This document shows positions 43,330 through 51,296 of a stretch of 64,000 nt of DNA, piece by piece (the stretch's first letter is position 1; each line of letters starts with the position of its first letter). Location: contig NZ_RBAN01000001.1 of NCBI RefSeq assembly GCF_003626655.1, positions 806,001-870,000 of the forward strand. The letters run 5' to 3'. This DNA is from Micromonospora costi (GTDB taxonomy: Bacteria; Actinomycetota; Actinomycetes; Mycobacteriales; Micromonosporaceae). The notes below the pieces were generated by a model. The model saw only the letters and a program-made list of their open reading frames with translations, had not been told where the DNA came from and searched no databases. The translations under genes and the position numbers were made by a program.

Positions 43330-43590
43330 ATGGCGACCTGCGAGGTCTGCGGCAACGACTACTGGATGGCGTTCGAGGTGCGGACCGTCAGCGGCGACAC
43401 CCACACCTTCGACAGCTTCGAGTGCGCCATCCACCGGATGGCGCCGATCTGTGAGCACTGCCAGATCAAGATCGTCGGACACGGCGTCGAGGTCAACGGG
43501 CGGTTCTTCTGCAGCGGGCACTGCGCCCGCGCCGTCGAGGGCAGGCAGGGCGCCGAGATCCGCGACGCCGTCGGGGTACGCCCCGCCTGA
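43330..43590 (+). CDS. Small Cys-rich zinc-binding (prokaryotic metallothionein-like) protein
   Basis: 86-residue protein with Cys and His pairs: CEVCGN at the start, FDSFECAIHRM, ICEHCQIKI and RFFCSGHCARA. The pattern matches proteins annotated in actinobacteria as prokaryotic metallothionein or zinc-ribbon. It likely binds zinc structurally or as a store; no catalytic role is evident. Start ATG at 43330. Confidence 0.8.
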   Translation: MATCEVCGNDYWMAFEVRTVSGDTHTFDSFECAIHRMAPICEHCQIKIVGHGVEVNGRFFCSGHCARAVEGRQGAEIRDAVGVRPA

Positions 43591-43677
43591 CCGTGACGGC
43601 GTACGCCGGGCCGCGCCCCGCCCGACGACGGCCGGCGTAGGTCCCTGCCCGACGGCGGCCTGCGGTACGGTCGTGCG

Positions 43678-43719
43678 ATGCGGCCGTTCCCGGGCGTTCT
43701 GCCTCCCCCGCGCTCCTGA
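43678..43719 (+). CDS. Candidate leader peptide of the EamA transporter gene
   Basis: A 13-codon frame, MRPFPGVLPPPRS, from ATG at 43678 to TGA at 43717-43719. TACGGT (43667-43672) lies six bases upstream and resembles a -10 box placed for a leaderless transcript. Its stop codon is one base before the first of three segments that can form exclusive helices. The Pro-Pro-Pro-Arg-Ser end is of a kind that slows ribosomes. Not a conserved protein; inferred regulatory ORF. Confidence 0.5.
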   Translation: MRPFPGVLPPPRS

Positions 43720-43720
43720 C

Positions 43721-43826
43721 CGGAGCGCACCGTCCCACGCCGACCGGCTGACCCGGTCGGCCACACCGCCGTGCGCTCCGCCGACGTCGTCCCCCGTCAG
43801 CGGCCCACCTTCGGAGCGCACCCATG
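43721..43826 (+). promoter_or_regulatory. Attenuator-like leader with alternative helices
   Basis: Segments A (43721-43730) and C (43812-43821) are identical, CGGAGCGCAC, and both are perfectly complementary to B (43771-43780), GTGCGCTCCG. C contains the GGAG ribosome-binding site seven bases before the transporter ATG. A:B pairing leaves that site free; B:C pairing hides it. A local hairpin (CGACCGG 43741-43747 with 43753-43759) lies between A and B. Ribosomes on the leader ORF would cover A, so active leader translation should favour B:C and repression. Confidence 0.65.
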
Positions 43827-44828
43827 CCCGCTTCCCCTACCGCGCCGACCGTGCGTTCGGCGCCGGTCACGCCTGTCCCGCCCGCCCGCGCGGGCCTGAT
43901 CTCGATCACCGTCGCCGGGGTGCTGTGGGGCACCACCGGCGTCGTCGTCCACGCCGTGCACGACAGCACCGGCCTCAGCCCGGTCAGCATCGGCTTCTAC
44001 CGCCTGGCGATCGCCGCGCTCGTCCTCGCGGTGTTCACGGCGCCGCGACTGCGGCGGACGCTGGCCGCGGTACGCGCGGCACCGCTGTCCCTCCTGGCCA
44101 CCGGGGTCGGGCTCGGCGTCTACCAGGCGCTGTACTTCGCCGCCGTCGCGCTCGCCGGCGTCGGCGTGGCCACCGTGGTCAGTCTCGGCCTGGCGCCGGT
44201 GCTCGCCGCCGCCTGGGAGTCCGTCCGCGCCCGCCGGCTGCCCGGGCGGCTCCGGGTGGCCACCCTCGTGGCCGCGGTCGCCGGCCTCGCCCTGATCACC
44301 GGGGCCTCGGCGACGCCCACCTCGGCGGCGCCCCGGCCCCTGCTGGGGTTGCTCGCGGCGGCCGGGTCCGGCCTCGGGTACGCCGCCACGACCCTCGTGA
44401 GCCGGCACGTCTCCCGGCGTACCGCACCGATGACGCTCACCACCCTCTCCACCGCGATCGGCGCGGTGGCCCTCGCACCGGTCGCCCTGGCCGACGGGCT
44501 GGCGGTGCCGGCGCGGCCGGACGTCGTGGCGCTGCTGCTCCACCTCGGGGTGGTCACCACCGCGCTGGCGTACGGGCTGTTCTACGCGGGGCTGCGGACC
44601 ACCGAGGGCAGCGTCGCCGCGGTGGTCACGCTGGTGGAGCCACTGACCGCCGCGGCGCTCGCCGTCGCGCTCCTCGGCGAGCCGCTGCCGCTGCCCGTGA
44701 TCACCGGCGGGGTGCTGCTGCTCACGGCCGTGGCCGCCACGTACCTGGCGCCCCGGGCAGGGGGACCTACGATCGCAGGATGCCGTCGCAGACGATCGAG
44801 GTCCGCACCGCCGCGTTCGCGGACCTGA
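43824..44828 (+). CDS. EamA/DMT-family transporter
   Basis: 334-residue inner-membrane protein with two EamA repeats and about ten membrane helices, for example ISITVAGVLWGTTGVVV, LGVYQALYFAAVALAGVG, PLLGLLAAAGSGLGYAATTL and GVVTTALAYGLFYAGLRT. Such carriers export amino acids, nucleotide sugars or drugs. The conserved TEGSVAAVVTLVEPLTAAALA segment near the end is typical. The last 49 bases overlap the next gene in another frame. Its 5' region can fold into alternative helices that hide its ribosome-binding site, so expression is probably controlled at translation. Substrate unknown. Confidence 0.92.
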   Translation: MPASPTAPTVRSAPVTPVPPARAGLISITVAGVLWGTTGVVVHAVHDSTGLSPVSIGFYRLAIAALVLAVFTAPRLRRTLAAVRAAPLSLLATGVGLGVYQALYFAAVALAGVGVATVVSLGLAPVLAAAWESVRARRLPGRLRVATLVAAVAGLALITGASATPTSAAPRPLLGLLAAAGSGLGYAATTLVSRHVSRRTAPMTLTTLSTAIGAVALAPVALADGLAVPARPDVVALLLHLGVVTTALAYGLFYAGLRTTEGSVAAVVTLVEPLTAAALAVALLGEPLPLPVITGGVLLLTAVAATYLAPRAGGPTIAGCRRRRSRSAPPRSRT

Positions 44829-45232
44829 CCACCCGCACGTTCCACGACCTGCTCCGGTTGCGGATCGACGTGTTCGTGGTCGAGCAGAACTGCCCGTACC
44901 CGGAACTCGACGGCCGCGACGTCGAGCCGGCCACCCGGCACCTCTGGCTCACCGACGGCGAAGCCCCGCTCGCGTACCTGCGGATCCTGGCCGACCCGGG
45001 CGGCATCGCCCGGATCGGCCGGGTGGTGGTGGCGCCCGCGGCGCGCGGCGGCGGGTACGCCGGGCGGCTGATGACCGAGGCGCTGGCCGTGGTGGGTGAC
45101 CGGCCCTGCGTGCTGGACGCGCAGTCGTACCTGGTCGACTTCTACACCCGGCACGGCTTCACGGTCACCGGCCCGGAGTACGTCGAGGACGGCATCCCAC
45201 ACGTCCCGATGCGGCGCGACCCGATTAATTGA
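44780..45232 (+). CDS. ElaA-type GNAT acetyltransferase
   Basis: 150-residue GNAT resembling ElaA: TTRTFHDLLRLRIDVFVVEQ at the N-terminus, the metal-ligand-like CPYPELDGRD, the acetyl-CoA loop APAARGGGYAGRLM and QSYLVDFYTRHGFTVTGPEY. The start ATG at 44780 lies inside the end of the transporter gene (49-base overlap), which suggests co-expression. No true ribosome-binding site beyond GCAGG is seen. Substrate unknown. Confidence 0.9.
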   Translation: MPSQTIEVRTAAFADLTTRTFHDLLRLRIDVFVVEQNCPYPELDGRDVEPATRHLWLTDGEAPLAYLRILADPGGIARIGRVVVAPAARGGGYAGRLMTEALAVVGDRPCVLDAQSYLVDFYTRHGFTVTGPEYVEDGIPHVPMRRDPIN

Positions 45233-45423
45233 CACCGATCTATCTATGTGGAACCCTCCGCAGGCCGCGACCAGCGGCGCCTGCTGATGCTCGCCGGGTC
45301 CCCGGCCGGGGACGCGCCCCACTGCCTCCGGGCGCGGCCCCGGCCGGTCCGTCGCCCCCGGCGCGGCTCATCCCGCGGGAAACGGGGTCGCGGGCCGGCC
45401 ACCACGGCGGGACCATCTCACCC

Positions 45424-45915
45424 ATGATCGAGATCAGGGTGCTCACCCCGGACGACTGGACCTCCTGGCGCGACCTGCGGCTCGCCGCGCTGGCCGACGC
45501 GCCGTACGCCTTCGGATCTCGCCTCGCCGACTGGCAGGGCGACGGGGACCGCGAGGAGCGCTGGCGGTCCCGCCTGGCGATCCCCGGTTCGCACAACCTG
45601 CTCGCGGACCTCGACGGGCGCCCGGTGGGCATGGTCAGCGGTGTTCCCACGCCGACGGCGGGAACCGCCGAACTGATCTCGATGTTCGTGCGTCCGGACG
45701 TCCGTGGCCGGGGCGTCGGGGACACGCTGGTGGAGGCGGTCGCCCGGTGGGCACGACGATCCGGCGCCGACCGGCTGCGTCTGGCCGTGGTGCCGGGGAA
45801 CAAGGCGGCCGTCCGCCTCTACGAGCGCCAGGGCTTCGTGGCCACCGACGAACTCGGCGATCTCATGCCCGACGGCGTCCACCGCGAACAGATCATGGTG
45901 AAGCAGCTGGTTTGA
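45424..45915 (+). CDS. GNAT-family N-acetyltransferase
   Basis: 163-residue GNAT with the acetyl-CoA loop VRGRGVGDTLVEAV and a C-terminal KAAVRLYERQGFVATDE helix; the strand before it reads TAELISMFVRPD. The N-terminal IEIRVLTPDDWTSWRDLRLAALADAPYAFGS is common to acetyltransferases of small amines and aminoglycosides. I use the ATG at 45424; the frame is open upstream but low complexity. A strong terminator follows. Confidence 0.9.
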   Translation: MIEIRVLTPDDWTSWRDLRLAALADAPYAFGSRLADWQGDGDREERWRSRLAIPGSHNLLADLDGRPVGMVSGVPTPTAGTAELISMFVRPDVRGRGVGDTLVEAVARWARRSGADRLRLAVVPGNKAAVRLYERQGFVATDELGDLMPDGVHREQIMVKQLV

Positions 45916-45930
45916 CCGGCACCGGATCGC

Positions 45931-45974
45931 CGGTACGGGCGGTGTCCGGGTGCCCCGGGACACCGTCCGTACCG
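45931..45974. terminator. Two-way terminator between GNAT and hemQ
   Basis: A 17-bp stem with one G-U pair, CGGTACGGGCGGTGTCC (45931-45947) with 45958-45974, around a ten-base loop. It sits between the convergent GNAT and hemQ genes. No T-run is present. Confidence 0.75.
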
Positions 45975-46017
45975 CCGACAGCGGGTCACCGCCGCGGACC
46001 GGTGCGGCGCGGGCGCG

Positions 46018-46719
46018 TCAGACCAGGCAGGTGACGATGTCGGCGATGGACCGGCGGCGACCGGTGTAGAAGGGGATCTCCTCCCGCACGTGCCGCCGGG
46101 CCCGGGAACCCCGCAGGTCCCGCATCAGGTCGACGATCCGGTGCAGCTCGTCGGCCTCGAAGGCGAGCATCCACTCGTAGTCGCCGAGGGCGAACGAGGC
46201 GACGGTGTTGGCCCGCACGTCCGGGTAGCCGCGCGCCATCTTGCCGTGCTCGGCGAGCATCTCGCGCCGCTCGGCGTCCGGCAGCAGGTACCACTCGTAC
46301 GAGCGGACGAACGGGTAGACGCACAGGTAGGCGCGGGCCTCCTCGCCGGCCAGGAACGCCGGGATGTGGCTCTTGTTGAACTCGGCCGGCCGGTGCAGCG
46401 CCATCTGCGACCAGACGGGAGTCATGGCCCGGCCCAGCGTGGTGCGGCGGAACCGCAGGTACGCGTCCTGCAGCGCGTCGCTCGACGACGAGTGCCACCA
46501 GATCATCAGGTCCGCGTCGGCGCGCAGGCCCGCCACGTCGTACGTGCCCCGGATCGTCACGTCCTTGCCGGCCAGCTCCTCGAAGAGCGCCTCGACCTCG
46601 GCGGTGACGTTGTCGCGCAGCGACGGCAGCGGGTGGCTGGCCCGGAACACCGACCACATCGTGTAGCGGATGGTGTCGTTCAGCTCGCGCAGCCGGGCCG
46701 CGTTGGTCTGCTCCGTCAT
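46018..46719 (-). CDS. hemQ: Coproheme decarboxylase (HemQ/ChdC)
   Basis: 233-residue member of the chlorite-dismutase fold that turns coproheme into haem b with peroxide, the last step of the coproporphyrin route used by Gram-positive bacteria. Visible marks are [10 protein letters not shown], the [15 protein letters not shown] block, [21 protein letters not shown], and [14 protein letters not shown]. It overlaps the hemY stop by four bases (ATGA) and is the last gene of the hemE-hemY-hemQ operon. Its presence shows that HemY here most likely acts as coproporphyrinogen oxidase. Confidence 0.95.
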   Translation of the reverse strand: MTEQTNAARLRELNDTIRYTMWSVFRASHPLPSLRDNVTAEVEALFEELAGKDVTIRGTYDVAGLRADADLMIWWHSSSSDALQDAYLRFRRTTLGRAMTPVWSQMALHRPAEFNKSHIPAFLAGEEARAYLCVYPFVRSYEWYLLPDAERREMLAEHGKMARGYPDVRANTVASFALGDYEWMLAFEADELHRIVDLMRDLRGSRARRHVREEIPFYTGRRRSIADIVTCLV

Positions 46720-48134
46720 GTCCCCGATCCTCCCAGTGCTGTGATGATCTCGTCGGCCGCCGTCTCGCCCGAGCGGACGCAGACCGGGATGCCCACGCCG
46801 TCGTACCCGGCCCCGGCCAGGGCGAGCGTCGGGTGGCTCGCCCGCAGCGCGGCCCGCACCGAGGCCACCCGGTCGGTGTGCCCCGGCGTGTACTGCGGCA
46901 GCGCGCCGCCCCAGCGCTGGACGTGCCCGGCCACCGGGGCGGGCAGCGGGGTGCCGAGCACCGCCGACAGCTCGCGGTGCACGGTCGCCGCGAGGTCCTC
47001 GTCGGGGCGTTGGAGCTGCTCCTCCTCGCGGTACCGGCCGACCGACGCGCGCACGAGGGCCAGCCCGTCGGGCCGGCGCAGGTGCCCCCACTTCGTGGTG
47101 AAGAACGTCGACGCCTTGATGAGCAGCCCCTCGGTGCCGGGCACCAGGAAGCCGGAGAGTTCCGGCAGCTCCGGCTCGGGCAGCGCGAGCGTGACCAGCG
47201 CGACGCTCGCGTAGTCCAGCGCGCCCACCGTGTCGGCCAGCTCGGGGGCGGACCCGGCGAGGAGCCGGGCGGCCGGCCGCGCCGGCACGGCCAGCACGAC
47301 CGCCTCGACGTCGACGTGCTCCGGGTCCCGCGTCGGGCCGACGGTCAACCGCCAGCCGGTCGGCGTCGGGTGCAGCTCGCGGACGGTCGCGTCCCGGCGG
47401 ATGGTCGCGCCGCTCTCCCGGGCGGCCGCCTCCACCAGCGTGCCGAGCCCGCCGGCCAGGGTGCCGAAGACCGGTGCGCCGGGTGTGCGCGGCGCGGCGG
47501 CCTGCGCGGCCCGCACCGCCCCGACCAGGGTGTGCTCGACACGTGCCGTGCGGGCCAGGGCGGGCATCGTGGTGACCAGGGAGAGGTCGTCGGCCCGCCC
47601 GGCGTACACGCCGCCCAGCATGGGGTCGACGAGCCGGTCGACCACCTCGTCGCCGAACCGGGCCCGCACCAGGGCGCCGACCGCCACGTCCTCGTCCGGC
47701 CCGAGCAGCGGGCGGCCGTCGTCGCGGTCGGCCGCCGCGGCCGGCGTCGCCACCGTGGTCACCGTCGCGAGATCCCCGGGTACGCCCACCAGGGTGCCGC
47801 CCGGGACCGGCCGCAGGTGCCCGCCCACGGCGAGCGCGGCCTGCCCGACGGTCGGGTGGACGATCCGGTCGGCGAGGCCGAGGCGGCGGACCAGGGCCAC
47901 CGCGGCGGACTCCCCACCGGCCGGGTCGCGCATCAGGAAGGACTCGGCGCCGAACTCGACGGCCTGGCCGGCCAGCTCGCCGGTGCGCAGCTTGCCGCCG
48001 AGCGCGCCGGAGCGCTCGTACACCGTGATCTCGGTGCCCGCGGGGGCGCGGTCGCGCAACCGGACCGCGGCGGCCAGCCCGGCGATGCCGCCGCCGATCA
48101 CCGCCACCCGCCGGGGCCGCCGCACCTCGCTCAC
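46716..48134 (-). CDS. hemY: Coproporphyrinogen/protoporphyrinogen oxidase
   Basis: 472-residue FAD enzyme with the N-terminal dinucleotide-binding motif [17 protein letters not shown], the [10 protein letters not shown] block and a C-terminal FAD segment [20 protein letters not shown]. In organisms with HemQ it oxidises coproporphyrinogen III to coproporphyrin III with oxygen. Start GTG at 48134 overlaps the hemE stop by four bases; a GTG nine bases further in is an alternative. Length is normal. Also known as CgoX. Confidence 0.95.
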   Translation of the reverse strand: MSEVRRPRRVAVIGGGIAGLAAAVRLRDRAPAGTEITVYERSGALGGKLRTGELAGQAVEFGAESFLMRDPAGGESAAVALVRRLGLADRIVHPTVGQAALAVGGHLRPVPGGTLVGVPGDLATVTTVATPAAAADRDDGRPLLGPDEDVAVGALVRARFGDEVVDRLVDPMLGGVYAGRADDLSLVTTMPALARTARVEHTLVGAVRAAQAAAPRTPGAPVFGTLAGGLGTLVEAAARESGATIRRDATVRELHPTPTGWRLTVGPTRDPEHVDVEAVVLAVPARPAARLLAGSAPELADTVGALDYASVALVTLALPEPELPELSGFLVPGTEGLLIKASTFFTTKWGHLRRPDGLALVRASVGRYREEEQLQRPDEDLAATVHRELSAVLGTPLPAPVAGHVQRWGGALPQYTPGHTDRVASVRAALRASHPTLALAGAGYDGVGIPVCVRSGETAADEIITALGGSGT

Positions 48135-49228
48135 CTCCGGCCGGCCTCGCCCGCCGTGAGGTCGTGGACCAGGGCGACCACCCGGGTCAGCACCTCCGGG
48201 TCGGTCTCCGGCAGCACGCCGTGGCCGAGGTTGAACACGTGCCCCGGCGCGGCCCGGCCCTGCTCCAGCACGCGGCGCACCTCGGCCTCCACCACCGGCC
48301 ACGGCGCGAGCAGCACCGCGGGGTCGAGGTTGCCCTGCAATGCCCGGTCCGGGCCGACACGGCGGGTGGCCACGTCCAACGGCGTACGCCAGTCGACGCC
48401 GACCACGTCGGCGCCGGCCTCGCCCATGGCCGTCAGCAGCTCGCCGGTGCCCACGCCGAAGTGGATGCGCGGCACCCCCGCGTCGGCGAGCCCGGTGAGC
48501 ACGGACGCCGAGTGCGGCAGCACGTAACGGCGGTAGTCCGCCTCGGAGAGCGCCCCGGCCCAGGAGTCGAAGAGCTGCACCGCGGACACGCCCGCGGCCA
48601 CCTGGACGCGCAGGAACGCGAGCGTCATCTCGGCGAGGCGGGAGCAGAGCGCGTGCCACAGCTGAGGGTCGCCGTACATCAGCGCCTTGGTCTTCGCGTG
48701 CGTCCGCGACGGACCGCCCTCGACGAGGTAGCTGGCCAGCGTGAACGGCGCGCCGGCGAAGCCGATCAACGGAGTGGCGCCCAGCTCGGCCACGAGCATC
48801 CGGACCGCCTCGTCGACGTACGGCACGTCCTCGGGCGTGATCGGGCGGATCCGCTCGACGTCGTCGGCCGTGCGCACCGGCTCGGCCACCACGGGCCCGG
48901 TGCCGGGGACGATGTCCAGCTCGACCCCCGCCGCGGCGACCGGCACCACGATGTCGCTGAACAGGATCGCCGCGTCCACCCCGTGCCGGCGCACCGGCTG
49001 GAGCGTGATCTCGGCGACCAGGTCCGGACGGCGGCAGGACTCCAGCATCGCGACGTTCGCGCGGATCTCCCGGTACTCGGGGAGGGAGCGGCCGGCCTGA
49101 CGCATGAACCAGACCGGTGTGTGCGGGCCCGGCTGGCGGCGGCAGGCCCGGACGAAGGGCGAGTCGCCCGGTCCGGCGGGAGCGGGGATGTCGTCTCGGG
49201 CCGCGTCGCCCGTGGTGTCCGTGCTCAT
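48131..49228 (-). CDS. hemE: Uroporphyrinogen decarboxylase
   Basis: 365-residue enzyme that removes four carboxyls from uroporphyrinogen III to give coproporphyrinogen III. The substrate-binding N-terminus is [17 protein letters not shown]; the catalytic Asp lies in LFSDIVVP; later blocks are [17 protein letters not shown] and [14 protein letters not shown], and [14 protein letters not shown] closes the fold. I start at the ATG at 49228; further upstream codons (49237) are possible. First gene of the haem operon, divergent from DUF3000. Confidence 0.97.
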   Translation of the reverse strand: MSTDTTGDAARDDIPAPAGPGDSPFVRACRRQPGPHTPVWFMRQAGRSLPEYREIRANVAMLESCRRPDLVAEITLQPVRRHGVDAAILFSDIVVPVAAAGVELDIVPGTGPVVAEPVRTADDVERIRPITPEDVPYVDEAVRMLVAELGATPLIGFAGAPFTLASYLVEGGPSRTHAKTKALMYGDPQLWHALCSRLAEMTLAFLRVQVAAGVSAVQLFDSWAGALSEADYRRYVLPHSASVLTGLADAGVPRIHFGVGTGELLTAMGEAGADVVGVDWRTPLDVATRRVGPDRALQGNLDPAVLLAPWPVVEAEVRRVLEQGRAAPGHVFNLGHGVLPETDPEVLTRVVALVHDLTAGEAGRR

Positions 49229-49363
49229 CGCGGCCATCGTGCCACGCCCCGCGACGGCCCCGCCGGGCACGGCCCCCACGTGTGACCCGTCCCGCCCGCC
49301 GTGTGCCGGCACCGTCGGCGCGCCGTCGCGGCGGCGGGTGGGCGGCGGGCATAGGCTGCCGGC

Positions 49364-49936
49364 ATGGCCCCCCCGATCGCGCTCCCGGAGACGTTCGCCC
49401 GCGCGGTCGCCGGGCTACGGTCCGCGGCACCCCGGTCGGAGATCGTGCTGGAGGAGGTCGGCGCCCCCCAGCGGCTCGCGCCGTACGCCTTCGCGCTGGC
49501 CGCGAGCGTGCTGCGCGACGGCGACGAGGTGGCCACCGGCCGGCTCATCCTGCTCCACGACCCGGCCGGGCACGAGGCGTGGCAGGGCACGCTGCGGTTG
49601 GTCACCTACGTGACCGCCGAGCTGGAAGCCGACATGGTCGCCGACCCGCTGCTGCCCGGGGTGGGCTGGACGTGGCTCACCGACGCCCTCGACGCGCAGG
49701 ACGCCGGCCACCGGGCCATCGGCGGCACCGTCACGCAGACCATGTCGACCCGGTTCGGCGAGCTGGCCGGCCCGCCCGCCGTGGGCGACATCGAGATCCG
49801 CGCCTCGTGGACGCCGGTCGACGACGACCTGGCCCCCCACCTGCTGGCCTGGTGCGCGCTGCTGGCCTCGACGGCGGGGTTGCCGCCGCCCGGGGTGACC
49901 GCGCTGCCGGAGCATCGCCCCGCCGGCGCGGCCTGA
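49364..49936 (+). CDS. DUF3000 family protein
   Basis: 190-residue cytoplasmic protein of the actinobacterial DUF3000 family: [59 protein letters not shown] and [17 protein letters not shown]. Function unknown. In many actinobacteria it sits directly before RNase D; here two leftward genes lie between, with the RNase D gene at 53060. Divergent from hemE with about 135 bases between. Confidence 0.88.
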   Translation: MAPPIALPETFARAVAGLRSAAPRSEIVLEEVGAPQRLAPYAFALAASVLRDGDEVATGRLILLHDPAGHEAWQGTLRLVTYVTAELEADMVADPLLPGVGWTWLTDALDAQDAGHRAIGGTVTQTMSTRFGELAGPPAVGDIEIRASWTPVDDDLAPHLLAWCALLASTAGLPPPGVTALPEHRPAGAA

Positions 49937-49952
49937 CCCCGTACGGGCGGCG

Positions 49953-50984
49953 TCAGAGGTAGTTCTCGGCCTCGTCGCAGACCTTATCCAGGCCGCTCAT
50001 GGCCTTGTCGTACTCGCCCTTGTTGCCGGCCGCCGCCGCGCCGAGGGCGGTGGTCAGCTTGTCGAGGCAGTTGGCGATGACCTTCTTCTGCCGGGCCTGC
50101 TCGTCCCGGTCGTTGCGGGTGCCCGTGAGGTCCTGCTCGGTGTCGGACAGCTTGTCCCGGACGGTCTGCAGGTCGACCTTGAGCTTCTCGATCTCCCGGG
50201 CGTTCGCGGCGATCGTGCCGTCGCGCTCCCCCACCTGGGCGGTGAGGCGCCGCTCGGTGCGGTCCAGCTCGCTGCTCTTGGTCACGTACAGGCCGGTCAT
50301 GACACCGCCGAGGACGAACAACAGCCCGGCCACCAGGGCCAGGACGAGCACCGCGCGCCCCCGACCGGCGGCCGGGGCCGGCGGCCCGTACGGCGGGACG
50401 GAGCCGGGCGGTGCGGACATCGGCGCGCCGTAGACCGGGCCCGACACCGGCGGCACCGACATCGGCTGGTCGACGCCGACGTACGGGGGCACGCTGGCCG
50501 GCGCGGCGTACGCGGCGGCCGGCGGGACGCTGGCGGGGGCGGCGTACCCGGCGGCCGGTGGGGCACTGGCCGGCGTGGCGTACCCCGTGGCCGGCGGGAC
50601 GCTGGCCGGCGCGGCGTACCCCGCGGCCGGCGGCGCCGAGAACGGCGCGGCGGAGAACGGCGGGGTCGGCGGCACGGGTGGGATCGGGGCCGTGGGATGC
50701 GCCCGTGGCACGTGCTGGGTCGGGTCCGCAGCCGGCGCGGGTGGGGTCGGGATCGGCTGGGTCGCCTGCCCAGGCCCGTACCGAGCGGCCTGGGCCGGGA
50801 TCGGCTGGGTCGCCTGCCCAGGCCCGTAGGGAGAGGCCTGGGCCGGGATCGGCTGGGTCGGCTGCCCGGGCCCGTACAGCGTGGGGGGTTGCGGCGCCGG
50901 CGGTTGCCCGGCGGCCGGCGGCTGACCGGGCGGGGCCGGCGGCGGTGCCGGGAAGCCCTGCGGCCCGGTCGGTGGTTGGGTCAT
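49953..50984 (-). CDS. Pro-rich single-span membrane protein with coiled coil
   Basis: 343 residues. The first 210 are a cytoplasmic Pro/Gln/Ala-rich tail with two sets of repeats: GPGQATQPIPAQA-type units (three) and PPAAGYAAPASVPP-type units (about four). One membrane helix follows (AVLVLALVAGLLFVLGGVM), then an outside coiled coil rich in charged residues (EREIEKLKVDLQTV-like ANAREIEKLKVDLQ) and a short C-terminal domain with two Cys (VIANCLDKL and LDKVCDEAENYL). The ATG at 50984 has GGAGG. No family identified; it may link the cytoplasm to wall structures. Confidence 0.8.
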   Translation of the reverse strand: MTQPPTGPQGFPAPPPAPPGQPPAAGQPPAPQPPTLYGPGQPTQPIPAQASPYGPGQATQPIPAQAARYGPGQATQPIPTPPAPAADPTQHVPRAHPTAPIPPVPPTPPFSAAPFSAPPAAGYAAPASVPPATGYATPASAPPAAGYAAPASVPPAAAYAAPASVPPYVGVDQPMSVPPVSGPVYGAPMSAPPGSVPPYGPPAPAAGRGRAVLVLALVAGLLFVLGGVMTGLYVTKSSELDRTERRLTAQVGERDGTIAANAREIEKLKVDLQTVRDKLSDTEQDLTGTRNDRDEQARQKKVIANCLDKLTTALGAAAAGNKGEYDKAMSGLDKVCDEAENYL

Positions 50985-51296
50985 CTCTCTTCCTCCAGGT
51001 GAGCCGGTCCGCGACGTGGGCGCCACGGACCTTCGGGGGTGCGGGCGGCCGGTGGACGACCCGGCCGGGGTCAGGGGTTGGCCACGGCCGGCCGGGGGCG
51101 GCGGCGTGCGGCGTGGCGCCGGCCCGGGCCGGCCGATCCGGCCGACCCTCCCGGGCCGGTCAGGAACGTGCCGATCCGGTCGGCCGGGACGGTCGGAGCC
51201 GGGCCGATTTCGGTCGACCGGCCGGGCGGTCGGAGCCGGTGGCCGGCGCCGGTCGGATCCCGGGTTGATCCGGTCGGGGCCGTCCGGCGGCGACCG
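50985..51296. other. Intergenic region rich in CGGTCGG motifs
   Basis: About 310 bases between two leftward genes. It repeats short CGGTCGG and GGTCGGAGCCGG blocks, the latter twice, but I see no hairpin with long arms and no credible gene. It should hold the promoter of the Pro-rich membrane gene. Confidence 0.6.

Noticed and set aside
43451..44779. Frame upstream of the ElaA-type gene, apparently a long fusion protein
   Set aside because: The first 440 residues are the out-of-frame shadow of the EamA gene; only the part from ATG 44780 is a real domain.
45229..45250. TTGACA at 45229-45234 as a promoter for the GNAT gene
   Set aside because: No -10-like box at 16-19 bases; TATCTATG is only about ten bases away.
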